A stretch of 64,000 nt of DNA, from contig NZ_JBGGWB010000004.1 of NCBI RefSeq assembly GCF_041321155.1, positions 1 to 64,000 of the forward strand, given 5' to 3'. The notes under the pieces were generated by a model. The model worked only from the letters and a program-made list of their open reading frames with translations. It made no database searches and had not been told where the DNA came from. Source of the stretch: Sphingomonas sp. IW22. Lineage in GTDB: Bacteria; Pseudomonadota; Alphaproteobacteria; Sphingomonadales; Sphingomonadaceae. The position numbers and the translations under genes were made by a program. How positions within the stretch are numbered: the stretch's first letter is position 1; every line of letters starts with the position of its first letter. Positions 43,317-52,076 of this stretch are shown here, piece by piece.

Positions 43317-44555
43317 GTGGCTGACGAGCATGCTGAAGATCGAGGCGGCGATGCGCCGCATGACGACCGGAATGCGCATTCCCAGCCAGAAGCTAGGTCG
43401 AAGGACGGTGTCGAGGAGAACGACGGCGTAAAGAAGCCCTCGCTTCTCGAGCGCTATCCGATCATCCGCTACGTCCTCATCGCCGCGCTCGTTGCGGGCA
43501 TCGTCGCGGCGGTCGTCTGGTACATGAACTACCGCGCGAGCGGCCAATACCTGCAGTCGACCAACAACGCCTATGTGCGCGCGGACTTCGTGACCGTTTC
43601 ACCGAAGGTGGGCGGCTATGTCGAGCGTGTCCTCGTCGCCGACAACCAGCCTGTCCGCCGCGGCCAGCTGCTCGCCGTCCTCGATCCTCGTGACTACCGC
43701 GCCAATGTCGAACAGGCGCAAGCTCAGATTGCCGCGGCCGGCGCCAACATCACGACCGCGCGCCGGACGCTTGACGAGCAGCAGGCCACTGTCGCTCAGG
43801 CCGCCGCCCAGGTTGCGAGCGCCGAGGCTGCCGCGGCAGCGGCAGAAAACGAGGTAAGACGTTACGAACCGCTCACTCGGACAGGGGCGGAATCGCGCGA
43901 GCGCCTCGCCAACCTCGTCCTGCAGCGTGATCGAGCCGCCGCGGAGCTGCGCGCGCAGCGCGCCGCCTACCTCGCCGCCCGTCGCAGTGTCGCCACACAA
44001 GCGGCTCGCATCGGCCAGGCGGAGGCGCAGCGCGGCACCGCGCAGGCGCAGCTTGCGCGCGCCTCGACGGACCTCGGCGCCGTCGAGATCCGCAGCAGCA
44101 TCGACGGCGTTGTTGCCGACAAGGCGGTCCGGGCCGGGCAATATGTCCAGCCTGCGACCCGGCTGATGTCGGTGGTGCCGGTTGATCAACTCTACATCGA
44201 GGCCAATTTCAAGGAGACCCAGGTCGCGCTGATGCGCGTCGGGCAACCCGTGACCATCAAGGTGGATGCACTGGACGGCGCCGAACTGCGCGGCCGGGTT
44301 GCGAGCTTCTCGCCAGGCACGGGCGCGCAGTTCTCGCTCATCCCGCCCGAGAACGCGACCGGGAACTTTACCAAGATCGTTCAGCGAGTGCCCGTGCGGA
44401 TCAGCATTGAAGCGGGGCCGGAGGCGCGCCGGGTGTTGCGTCCCGGCCTGTCGGTCGAGGTTACGGTCGACACGATCAGCGCAAAAGGAAGTCGTGACCG
44501 GATCGAACAGGAAACCGAGCGGCTTAAGCACGACGAGACGCAGGGCGGGCGCTGA
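43317..44555 (+). CDS. EmrA/HlyD-family efflux adaptor
   Basis: A 412-residue membrane-fusion protein: an acidic and His-containing cytoplasmic tail, one helix (about residues 47-69), the lipoyl half-motif NNAYVRADFVTVSPKVGGYVERVLVADNQPVRRGQLLAVLD, a long alpha-hairpin (residues ~130-240), and the second lipoyl/beta-barrel part (IRSSIDGVVADKAVRAGQYV). It links the inner-membrane pump to the outer-membrane channel encoded downstream. The start is GTG; the preceding site C suggests TetR repression. Its last base is shared with the EmrB-like gene. Confidence 0.92.
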   Translation: MADEHAEDRGGDAPHDDRNAHSQPEARSKDGVEENDGVKKPSLLERYPIIRYVLIAALVAGIVAAVVWYMNYRASGQYLQSTNNAYVRADFVTVSPKVGGYVERVLVADNQPVRRGQLLAVLDPRDYRANVEQAQAQIAAAGANITTARRTLDEQQATVAQAAAQVASAEAAAAAAENEVRRYEPLTRTGAESRERLANLVLQRDRAAAELRAQRAAYLAARRSVATQAARIGQAEAQRGTAQAQLARASTDLGAVEIRSSIDGVVADKAVRAGQYVQPATRLMSVVPVDQLYIEANFKETQVALMRVGQPVTIKVDALDGAELRGRVASFSPGTGAQFSLIPPENATGNFTKIVQRVPVRISIEAGPEARRVLRPGLSVEVTVDTISAKGSRDRIEQETERLKHDETQGGR

Positions 44556-46081
44556 TGGCGGCCGAACGCGCCGGCCTGCGCGACTGGCTCGCCGTCGCAG
44601 CGGGCACGATCGGGTCGTTCATGGCGCTGCTCGACATCTCGATCGTCAATGCGGCCTTGCCCACCATCCAGGGCGAGATCGGCGCGAGCGGAACGGAGGG
44701 CACCTGGGTCGCGACCGCCTATCTCGTGGCGGAAATCGTCATGATCCCGCTTAGCCCCTTCCTCGTGCGTCTGTTCGGTCTGCGCAACTTCCTTCTGGGT
44801 GCGGCGATCAGCTTCACCGGCTTCTCGATCATGTGCGGCATCTCGACGACGTTGCCGATGATGATCGCCGGGCGTGTAGGGCAAGGCTTCACCGGCGGTG
44901 CGCTGATCCCGACCGCGATGACCATCATCGCGACACGGCTGCCGCCATCGCAACAGCCGATCGGCACCGCCGCGTTCGGCGGCACCGCGATCCTCGGTCC
45001 GGTGCTCGGGCCGATCATCGGCGGCTGGCTCACCGACAATTACAGCTGGCACTACGCCTTCTTCCTGAACGTGCCGGTTTGTGCCGGGCTCGTCCTGCTC
45101 CTGCTGTTCGGGCTCAAGCATGAGCGTCTGCGGCTCGACCAGCTGCGCCATGCCGACTGGTTCGGGATCGCAGGGCTCGCAATCGGCCTGGGTGCGCTCA
45201 CCGTCATGCTCGAGGAGGGGCAGCGCGAGATGTGGTTCGAATCCGCCATGATCGTGAAACTCGCGATCGCCACGGTCTTCGGCTTCGCGCTCATCACGAT
45301 CGGACAGGTCCGCTCCGCGCATCCGGTGCTCAAGCTGTCACTGATCTTCAGCCGCTCCTTCGGCAGCGTATTCGTCCTCAGCCTCATCATCGGCGTCGTG
45401 CTCTACGGGGTCACCTTCCTCATCCCCCAGTTTCTCTCGTCGATGGCGGATTACAGCGCGCTGCAATCGGGCAAGGTGGTCTTCGTCTCCGGCATCCCCG
45501 CCCTGATGCTGATGCCGTTCCTGCCGCTCGCGTTCAAATATCTCGACGTCCGGCTGGCGGTCTTTGTCGGCATGACGCTGATCGGCGTCAGCTGCGCGAT
45601 GGACTGGCATCTCACCGCGCGGTCGGCCGGTGGGGACCTGACGAACTCTCAGCTCGTGCGCGGCTTTGGGCAGATCTTCGCCATGATGTTCCTCAACCAG
45701 GCCGCGATCAGCGCCGTGGCGCCCGAAGACGCAGGCGATGCGTCCGCGCTGTTCAACGCGGGGCGAAACCTTGGCGGATCGATCGGCCTGGCGCTGATGG
45801 CGACCCTCCAGGACCGGCAGACCTTTCTGCATTTCAACCGGCTGGGCGAAACGGTGTCGGCCAACGCGGCGACCACGCAGGAATGGTTCGCTAAAGCCAT
45901 GGTCATGCCGTCCGGCGAAGCCGGCGCGTATCGGCAGCTCGCCGGTCAACTTCTCGAACAGGCTACCGTCATGGCCTATAACGACCTGTTTTTTGCGCTG
46001 GGCGTCGCGATCGCGATCACGACGCCGCTGGCGCTGTTCCTCCGCCCGATCTCCTCCGACACGCAGATGGCGATGCACTGA
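44555..46081 (+). CDS. EmrB/QacA-family (DHA2) MFS drug transporter
   Basis: A 508-residue 14-helix major facilitator protein. The opening motif LLDISIVNAALPTIQG, the motif A region near GLRNFLL, and motif C (GTAAFGGTAILGPVLGPIIGGWL) identify the DHA2 drug:H+ antiporters. It works with the EmrA-like adaptor and NodT-like channel as a three-part pump for hydrophobic toxins. Genes on both sides overlap by 1 base. Confidence 0.94.
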   Translation: MAAERAGLRDWLAVAAGTIGSFMALLDISIVNAALPTIQGEIGASGTEGTWVATAYLVAEIVMIPLSPFLVRLFGLRNFLLGAAISFTGFSIMCGISTTLPMMIAGRVGQGFTGGALIPTAMTIIATRLPPSQQPIGTAAFGGTAILGPVLGPIIGGWLTDNYSWHYAFFLNVPVCAGLVLLLLFGLKHERLRLDQLRHADWFGIAGLAIGLGALTVMLEEGQREMWFESAMIVKLAIATVFGFALITIGQVRSAHPVLKLSLIFSRSFGSVFVLSLIIGVVLYGVTFLIPQFLSSMADYSALQSGKVVFVSGIPALMLMPFLPLAFKYLDVRLAVFVGMTLIGVSCAMDWHLTARSAGGDLTNSQLVRGFGQIFAMMFLNQAAISAVAPEDAGDASALFNAGRNLGGSIGLALMATLQDRQTFLHFNRLGETVSANAATTQEWFAKAMVMPSGEAGAYRQLAGQLLEQATVMAYNDLFFALGVAIAITTPLALFLRPISSDTQMAMH

Positions 46082-47508
46082 TGAAGCGACTTGGCTGGGC
46101 CATTCTCCCCGCACTCCTGACTGGATGCGTCGTCGGCCCCAACTATGGAGGCCCGCCGGGCGTTGCGAGCGGGGAGCGCGCCGGGTCGACATTTCGCCGC
46201 GCGGATCAGGCCGTCACGTCACCGCAGACCCCTGTCGCACGCTGGTGGGAAGGCATGGGCGACGCGCAGCTCACGATGCTGATCGACCGGGCGCTTGCCT
46301 CTAATCCGGACGTGGCGATCGCCGAGGCGCGCATCCGCAAGGCGCGCGCCAGCTTGCGCGAACAGCGCGCGAACCAGCTTCCCACCGTCTCGGGGTCAGG
46401 GACTGCGATCGTCGCCGATCTTCCCGCCGGCTCGCTCGCGCTGCCGACGCAAGGCGAGCAATCCGATCGTACCAGGGCCGAATTCTACAACGCCGGCCTG
46501 GACGCGTCTTGGGAGATCGATCTGTTCGGCGGCCGACGCCGTGCCGCCGAAGGTGCCGAAGCCCAGGCGCAGGCAGCCGAAGCCAATAGGGCCGATGCGC
46601 AGGTTCGTCTCTCGGCGGAGGTTGCCCAGAATTATGTGACCTTGCGCGAACTTCAGCAGCGTCTGATCCTGGCCCGCCGCTCCGCAGCGCTTCAGCAGCG
46701 ATCACTCGCCCTGCTTCAACAGCGTGAGCAACGCGGTGCATCGTCGCGCGACGAGGTGGTTCGGCTCCAGACCGAGCTGACCCGCACGGAGGCCGGGCTG
46801 TTGCCGCTCGAAGGGCAGATCGCAACCACGCTCGACCAGCTTGCCCTGCTCACCGGCGACGAACCCGGTGCTCACGACGCCTTGCTGTCTTCCCCCGCGC
46901 CGATCCCGATGATCCCGAGGAATGTCGCGATCGGCGATCCGGCCGCCATGCTGCGACGCCGGCCGGACATTCGCGCAGCCGAGCGGCAGCTGGCGGCATC
47001 GAACGCGCAGATCGGTGTCAACGTCGCCCGGCAGTTCCCATCAGTCAGCATCATGGGTATCATTGGCCTCGGTGGTCCCAATATTGCCGATGTGATCGAT
47101 CCTGACAGCGTCGCGGGCCTCCTCCTGCCGCGAATCAGCTGGAGCTTCCTCGACTTCGGCCGTAACCGTGCCCGGGTCGAGCAGGCGCGGGCCGACCGCG
47201 ACGAGGCGGAAGCACAATACCGCAAGGCGGTTCTCGGCGCGCTGTCGGACGCGGAAAGCAGCCTGACCCGCTTCGGGAATCAGCGCCGGAACCTGTTTTC
47301 GTCTATCGAGAGCCGGCACGGCGCCAAGCAGTCAGCGACCTATGCCGGGCAGCGATACGCGCAGGGAGCGATACCGCTGACCACGTCCATCGATGCCGAA
47401 CGCGCGGCGCTGGCTGCCGACCAGTCGGTGCTGGAAGCCACTGGCGAGCTTGATCGTGCCTTCGTTGCCCTTCAAAAGGCGATGGGACTTGGATGGAGCC
47501 AGCCGTGA
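46081..47508 (+). CDS. NodT-family outer-membrane efflux channel
   Basis: A 475-residue lipoprotein (lipobox LLTGC, Cys at about residue 16, then VVGPNYGGPP). It has two internally repeated OEP halves, with typical WWEGMGDAQLTMLIDRALASNPDVAIAEARIRKARA in the first and RRRPDIRAAERQLAASNAQIGV in the second. It forms the outer-membrane exit duct of the pump. The MarR gene begins 14 bases after the stop and may belong to the same transcript. Confidence 0.93.
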   Translation: MKRLGWAILPALLTGCVVGPNYGGPPGVASGERAGSTFRRADQAVTSPQTPVARWWEGMGDAQLTMLIDRALASNPDVAIAEARIRKARASLREQRANQLPTVSGSGTAIVADLPAGSLALPTQGEQSDRTRAEFYNAGLDASWEIDLFGGRRRAAEGAEAQAQAAEANRADAQVRLSAEVAQNYVTLRELQQRLILARRSAALQQRSLALLQQREQRGASSRDEVVRLQTELTRTEAGLLPLEGQIATTLDQLALLTGDEPGAHDALLSSPAPIPMIPRNVAIGDPAAMLRRRPDIRAAERQLAASNAQIGVNVARQFPSVSIMGIIGLGGPNIADVIDPDSVAGLLLPRISWSFLDFGRNRARVEQARADRDEAEAQYRKAVLGALSDAESSLTRFGNQRRNLFSSIESRHGAKQSATYAGQRYAQGAIPLTTSIDAERAALAADQSVLEATGELDRAFVALQKAMGLGWSQP

Positions 47509-47521
47509 CGGTCTTCCAACT

Positions 47522-48040
47522 ATGCGAGCGGAGGGCGCCGACCGCGTGACGGCTCCGCTTCTGCCGCCCCCTGCCCAGTATCTGCGTGATGACGCGATCA
47601 GGGGAGGAATGGACCTGATGTTCTTCGCCCACAGATCCCATCTGGCGCATGCCGACGCCGAACTGGCGACGCGTAACCTCGGGCGGGCGCATCACCGCGC
47701 CCTGTATTTCCTCGGCGGGTACCCGGAAATCTCTGTCAGCGAACTGCTGGACGTTCTTTGCGTCTCGAAGCAATCGCTTGGCAGGGTAATGCGGGATCTG
47801 ATGGATCGCGGGCTCGTCTGCGGCCGTGTCGGGGAGCGCGATCGTCGTCAAAAGCTGCTTTCTTTGACCGATGAGGGGCGAGCGCTCGAAAACGCGCTTT
47901 TCGAGGATCTCAGGCGCAACATGGCGAACGCTTACCAAGCGGCAGGAGAAACAGCCGTCACGGGCTACTGGATCGTAATGCAGCAGCTCATGCGCGGCGA
48001 AGCACGGGAGCAATTCCGCCGGCTGCACTCCAGGCAGTGA
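47522..48040 (+). CDS. MarR-family regulator
   Basis: A 172-residue winged-helix protein: dimer helices at both ends and a DNA-binding core (ALYFLGGYPEISVSELLDVLCVSKQSLGRVMRDLMDRGLVCGRVGERDRRQKLLSLTDEG). It lies at the end of the efflux operon, where MarR proteins often sense pump substrates. A second level of control beside the TetR is thus likely; its target site was not identified. Confidence 0.9.
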   Translation: MRAEGADRVTAPLLPPPAQYLRDDAIRGGMDLMFFAHRSHLAHADAELATRNLGRAHHRALYFLGGYPEISVSELLDVLCVSKQSLGRVMRDLMDRGLVCGRVGERDRRQKLLSLTDEGRALENALFEDLRRNMANAYQAAGETAVTGYWIVMQQLMRGEAREQFRRLHSRQ

Positions 48041-48061
48041 TCGCCGCAAACAAGTGCCGGA

Positions 48062-48090
48062 CCAGGTCGAAGGGGGCTTCGTCGACCTGG
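48062..48090. terminator. Hairpin terminator between convergent marR and DUF4142 genes
   Basis: CCAGGTCGA and TCGACCTGG form a perfect 9-bp stem around an 11-base loop, placed exactly between the stops of two convergent genes. It may act in both directions, although no clear T-run follows. Confidence 0.6.
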
Positions 48091-48105
48091 CCCGGCGGGT
48101 ATCAC

Positions 48106-48675
48106 CTATCCTGCAAGCCCGGAGGGAGTAAGCGACTTGCCGGTGGTGAGCTCGTTTTCCAGCACAGGGACCGCAGTACCGGCAACCTGCTGCAGCGCCG
48201 GGTCGGTCCCATCCTGTGCATAGCCCTTATGCACCGCCCACGCAGCCTGCTGAACCTGCGCCGACTGGGTCAGATACAGGTTGTCGAAAGCGCTCTTCGG
48301 CGCCTTCTGGAGCAGCTTTAGGAGGGCGGCGCGGTCGGCGGACAGGTTCGAGGGCGGCGCCTTGATCGTGCGCTGATCATTCTTCAGCGCTGCCAGCAGC
48401 GCCTTGTGGCTGCTCTGCGTTTCCGCCAGCACGCGCTTTGCGTAGGCCTTGACGTCGTCCCGCTGCGCGCGCGTCGCGGCGAGCTGCGCGGCCTTGATCT
48501 GGTAGAGGTTGGCGTCGGCCGCGGCGAGCACGTAATTAGGGCCGCTCTGGCCCGAGATCGGCGAGACGCCGACGTCGGCGCTGGTCATCGTTCCCGAAGT
48601 GGCGGGCGAAACGGCCTGCGCCAACACCGTAACCGGCGCCAGGGTGAGCAGCGCAGCGACAATCGCAATCTTCAT
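48106..48675 (-). CDS. DUF4142 exported ferritin-like protein
   Basis: A 189-residue exported protein: signal peptide MKIAIVAALLTLAPVTVLAQ, then the DUF4142 helix bundle (YVLAAADANLYQIKAAQLAATRAQRDDVKAYAKRVLAETQSSHKAL...AVHKGYAQDG). The family is induced by general stress in many alphaproteobacteria; its biochemical role is unknown. An EcfG-type promoter (48725-48749) lies just upstream, tying it to the sigma factor encoded at 38.2 kb. Confidence 0.87.
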   Translation of the reverse strand: MKIAIVAALLTLAPVTVLAQAVSPATSGTMTSADVGVSPISGQSGPNYVLAAADANLYQIKAAQLAATRAQRDDVKAYAKRVLAETQSSHKALLAALKNDQRTIKAPPSNLSADRAALLKLLQKAPKSAFDNLYLTQSAQVQQAAWAVHKGYAQDGTDPALQQVAGTAVPVLENELTTGKSLTPSGLAG

Positions 48676-48724
48676 AGAGGGCCTCCGTTGGTGTTGTCAG
48701 GCATTGACCGAAATCAACCGGCCG

Positions 48725-48749
48725 AACGATAAAGAAACGGAACGGTTCC
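48725..48749 (-). promoter_or_regulatory. EcfG-type promoter of the DUF4142 gene
   Basis: On the minus strand GGAAC (48749-48745) and CGTT (48728-48725) are exactly 16 bases apart, about 50 bases upstream of the DUF4142 start. Confidence 0.72.
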
Positions 48750-48816
48750 CTTTTGCGAAACTGATTTGGCAAACCTATGGGATGGTGGCCGCTCGGACGG
48801 CTGGAGGTGCGCGGCG

Positions 48817-50391
48817 ATGAAGAACACGACCGCTCGGGCAACCGTCTCAACGCCGAGTCGGTCGATAGCTGAAGCGGCAGGCCAGATTGCCGGGGCTTTT
48901 TTTCGCGAGAACGAACTCTCGAGTGTCTCGATCGTGTCCGCCCTGCTCTGCGTTGCATGCCTTAGTGGCTGCGACCGGACTCCTCGCGAGGCGCCTCCGC
49001 GAGCGACGGACACCATCAGCGTGCCCCCGCAGACTTCTACCATGGATGTCCCGATTGTTGCAGACATGGACAAGCTGGCGGCAAGCCTCGAACAGGCGGT
49101 TCCGCGTCGCCTCTGGTCGATCGACAAGCCGGGGCAGACCTGCCTCCCGCCGAAAAAGGTCAAGATCCTCTTCGCGAAGATCAAGACGCCCGCGATCCAG
49201 TGCCGCATCACCGGCACCGTCGTCCGAGGGCCGCTGGTGCTGGAGGGCTCGGGCAAAACGATCATTGTCACCATGCCGCTTCACGCCGCGATCAGCGCCC
49301 GCGACGTGGGCGGCGTGCTCAGCCGGGAAACGGCGGAGGCGGACGCCCGCGTCCGGGCCGTGGTCAGGCTCGACATCGCCCGCGACTGGTCGCCGCGCGC
49401 AACGGTGTCGATCGCCTACGACTGGACCGACGAGCCGCACGTCGACTTCCTCGGCCAGCGAATCGAGTTCACCAGCAAGGCCGACGCCAAGCTCGCCGGC
49501 GTCGTCGAGCGCCTGGAGCGCTCGCTGCCGCAGGAGCTCGGCAGATTGCAGCTGCGCGAGCAGATCGCGCAGGTCTGGGGGTCGGCGTTCACCTCCGTCC
49601 AACTGAACCGGGCGAACCCGCCGGTGTGGATGCGGATCACGCCCCGGCAGTTGAGCTACGGAGGCTACACCATTTCGCGCAACCGGGTGAACCTGGCGCT
49701 AGGGATGACGGCGGGGACGGAGACTTTTGTCGGCGATCGGCCGCCTGATCCGCAGCGCCGGCCGCTCCCCGACATGACGCGCACGCAGCCCGGACCCGGC
49801 CGCATCCTGTTCGCCATCCCCGTCATCGCCGACTATCCTCAGCTGGAGCCTGTGCTCGCCAAGGCATTGGCGAAGCGTTCCCGCCGGCCCTTCGAAGTGC
49901 CTGGTGTCGGGGCCGTGCGCGCGCAGTTTCACCAGGTGACCGTCTACGGCACCACGGGTGACAAGATCGCGGTCGGGCTTCGCTTCAGTGCGGCAGCCGA
50001 AGGTGGGGAGCCTGCGCAAGGCACGATCTGGCTTACCGCCACGCCGCGGAACGCCGTCAACGATCGCCGTGTAGCGTTCGACGATCTCACTGTCGCCGGT
50101 GTGGCCGACTCGGTCGGGACAAGCCTGCTCCTGAAGCTCGCCAACACTCCCGGCATATCAGGCACTGTGTCAGCCGCGCTGACCCAGAACTTCGAAAAGG
50201 ATTTCGACAAGCTAATCGGCAAGATCACCCGTGCGATCGACGAAAAGCGGATTGGCGACATAATCGTGCGTGCCCGTGTGACGGACGTGCGGACGGGCCA
50301 GTTGAAGGCGGCGGGGCAAGGCGTCTACCTACCGGTATGGGGGCGCGGCACGGCCACGATTAGCCTTGCGCCAGTACGGGCCAGAAATTGA
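48817..50391 (+). CDS. DUF4403 lipoprotein
   Basis: A 524-residue protein with a lipobox (VACLSGC, Cys at about residue 52). The ~45 residues before the hydrophobic segment make an unusually long signal region, so the true start could be later, though a good GGAGGT precedes the ATG at 48817. DUF4403 features include the early STMDVPIVADMDKLAASLEQAVP, VVRGPLVLEGSGKTIIVTMPLHA and the later YGTTGDKIAVGLRFSA, with internal repetition of beta-rich units. The fold resembles lipid-binding tubular proteins, so a link with MlaD is possible but unproven. Confidence 0.82.
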   Translation: MKNTTARATVSTPSRSIAEAAGQIAGAFFRENELSSVSIVSALLCVACLSGCDRTPREAPPRATDTISVPPQTSTMDVPIVADMDKLAASLEQAVPRRLWSIDKPGQTCLPPKKVKILFAKIKTPAIQCRITGTVVRGPLVLEGSGKTIIVTMPLHAAISARDVGGVLSRETAEADARVRAVVRLDIARDWSPRATVSIAYDWTDEPHVDFLGQRIEFTSKADAKLAGVVERLERSLPQELGRLQLREQIAQVWGSAFTSVQLNRANPPVWMRITPRQLSYGGYTISRNRVNLALGMTAGTETFVGDRPPDPQRRPLPDMTRTQPGPGRILFAIPVIADYPQLEPVLAKALAKRSRRPFEVPGVGAVRAQFHQVTVYGTTGDKIAVGLRFSAAAEGGEPAQGTIWLTATPRNAVNDRRVAFDDLTVAGVADSVGTSLLLKLANTPGISGTVSAALTQNFEKDFDKLIGKITRAIDEKRIGDIIVRARVTDVRTGQLKAAGQGVYLPVWGRGTATISLAPVRARN

Positions 50392-50498
50392 GATCTCGCT
50401 GCAGCCTTCACGGCTGCTTGACCGTCCCAGCGGCAACGCTGCCGCCTCTTTCCATCCTAGCAGAATTATTCAGAGGTCGAATTGAGTCCGGCTCTATC

Positions 50499-51155
50499 TC
50501 ACGGTATCGTCGGACACGCATCGCTCTGCTTGGTCGCCCGGTGGAGGGCTGTAACGCGCTTGACTTGTGCGATGCTGCAGCCCGCTAGCGCCGCCGTTTT
50601 CGCTATGCTCATCCCTGCCTCACGAAGTGAGACAATGCGGCGATGATGGGCCAAGTCTGGTTTTCGACCGGTATAGCGTCCCTCCCGCTTGGCGATCGCT
50701 ATGCCCTCCCGCTGCCGCTCGCGGCGCAGTTCGTAATCATCGCGAGCGGTCTGAAGCGCAACCCTCAACAACATGTCTTGAACGGCCTCTAGGACGATGC
50801 GCGTCACCCCGCCATTGTCCTCAGCAAGATCGGTAAGGTCCACAATTCCTGGTACGGCTAGCCTCGCTCCCTTGTCGCGGATAGCGGTGACGAGCCTCTC
50901 CGCCTCAGCCAACGGCAGGCGGCTGATCCGATCGATCTTTTCGGCGATAACGACTTCGCCCATTTGCAGGTCGGCTATCATGCGAAGCAACTCGGGCCGG
51001 TCAGGACGCGCGCCGGAAGCCTTCTCGCGATAAACAGCTGCGACATAATACCCCGCGGTACGCGAGGACACGACCATCGCCTCTTGGCGTTCAAGATCCT
51101 GCTCATCGGTGCTGACGCGCAGGTACACGCGAGCAGCGCGGACGGTCGTACTCAT
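50499..51155 (-). CDS. tniR: Serine resolvase/recombinase (TniR-like)
   Basis: A 218-residue small serine recombinase. YLRVSTDEQD carries the catalytic Ser15; then YREKASGARPDRPELLRMI and EKIDRISR, and a C-terminal helix-turn-helix (SLREAGMSIAKTAALAGCSIAQVKRV). In Tn402-like elements such a resolvase separates cointegrates. Here it lies ~15 kb from tniQ, on the opposite strand, with cargo between. The ATG at 51155 was chosen as the usual distance before the first strand. The gene symbol rests on context. Confidence 0.85.
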   Translation of the reverse strand: MSTTVRAARVYLRVSTDEQDLERQEAMVVSSRTAGYYVAAVYREKASGARPDRPELLRMIADLQMGEVVIAEKIDRISRLPLAEAERLVTAIRDKGARLAVPGIVDLTDLAEDNGGVTRIVLEAVQDMLLRVALQTARDDYELRRERQREGIAIAKREGRYTGRKPDLAHHRRIVSLREAGMSIAKTAALAGCSIAQVKRVTALHRATKQSDACPTIP

Positions 51156-51167
51156 GTTGGCTCCGTT

Positions 51168-51177
51168 GGGTATACCC
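51168..51177. promoter_or_regulatory. Palindrome at the resolvase start (possible res site part)
   Basis: GGGTATACCC is a perfect 10-bp palindrome 13 bases upstream of the resolvase ATG. Serine resolvases recombine at sites beside their own gene with a central TA, so this could be a crossover core; no full three-part res site was recognised in 51156-51388. Confidence 0.35.
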
Positions 51178-51388
51178 TTGTGAGCCACCGCTGCGGCATC
51201 CGGCTCGGAATAGCAAGCGCCGATCCTGTCGAGCCTAGCTCAGCTAGTCAGGCCTAAGTAGCTACCGCGCGCAGATATGAACGGCCACCAATCACTAAAC
51301 CCGTTGAAGGGTCCTGCTTTGCGCTATCCGTCAGCGCCGACATCCGGTAAGGTCTGGTGATTGGGTCAGCCAAGCGAGGTCAGTGCAG

Positions 51389-51637
51389 ATGGACGCACAG
51401 AGGGTCAAGATCGTGGATGGTGGCAAGCTCGTGATCCCGGCGGCAATGCGCCGTGAGCTCGGGATCACCACAGGTGACACCGTTCTCGTCGATGTGGACG
51501 ATGGCGAGTTGCGGGTACGGTCCGTACCGAGAGCGTTAGAGCGGGCTCGCGCGATCCTTCGCAAGTATGTGCCCGAAGGCGTCGGCCTGGCTGACGAGCT
51601 GATTGCCGAACGCCGGCGTGAGGCGGAGCGTGAGTAG
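51389..51637 (+). CDS. AbrB/SpoVT-type antitoxin (second pair)
   Basis: An 82-residue AbrB-fold protein (VKIVDGGKLVIPAAMRRELGITTGDTVLVDVDDGELRVRSV) with a helical toxin-binding tail. The ATG at 51389 is preferred over the GTG at 51383. It overlaps the toxin gene by 8 bases. It resembles the antitoxin at 31.0 kb in layout, although the two are clearly diverged. Confidence 0.87.
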   Translation: MDAQRVKIVDGGKLVIPAAMRRELGITTGDTVLVDVDDGELRVRSVPRALERARAILRKYVPEGVGLADELIAERRREAERE

Positions 51638-52025
51638 CAAGGTCGTACTCGACGCCTCCGCCCTGCTCTGCCTTCTGAACGACGAGCCCGGGGCTGATCG
51701 GGTAGTCGACGTGCTGACCCGCAGTGTCATCGGAACGGCAAACCTGGCCGAGGTCGTGTCCAAGCTGCGGGAGCGTGGCCTGTCGCTGGACGAGGTGCGT
51801 GAGGCGCTCGGCGGGTTGCACCTCGATGTTCGGCCGCTCTCCCCTGCCCAGGCGCTCATCATAGGCGACCTCCGGCCGTCGACGAAGGCACTTGGTCTTT
51901 CGCTTGGCGACCGGGCATGCCTTGCTTTGGCGATCGATCTGCAAGCGCAGATGTTCACGACGGACGGCCCGCTGGCGAGCGCGGATGTCGGCATTACCAT
52001 CACCAACGTGCGCCCTCTGGCGTAG
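51630..52025 (+). CDS. VapC-type PIN-domain toxin (second pair)
   Basis: A 131-residue PIN protein starting with GTG: VVLDASALLCLLNDEPG, the mid Glu in TANLAEVVSKLRERG, and LGLSLGDRACLALAIDLQAQMFTTD, giving the full acidic set. It is related to the VapC at 30.6 kb (both share SLGDRxCLALA). It ends 51 bases before the TIR-APAZ gene, so it could be transcribed with the SPARTA genes and stabilise this transposon arm. Confidence 0.88.
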   Translation: MSSKVVLDASALLCLLNDEPGADRVVDVLTRSVIGTANLAEVVSKLRERGLSLDEVREALGGLHLDVRPLSPAQALIIGDLRPSTKALGLSLGDRACLALAIDLQAQMFTTDGPLASADVGITITNVRPLA

Positions 52026-52076
52026 TAGGCCCATATTCGTGCTTTTGGGTACGGTACGCTGCAGGCGGGGACACGC

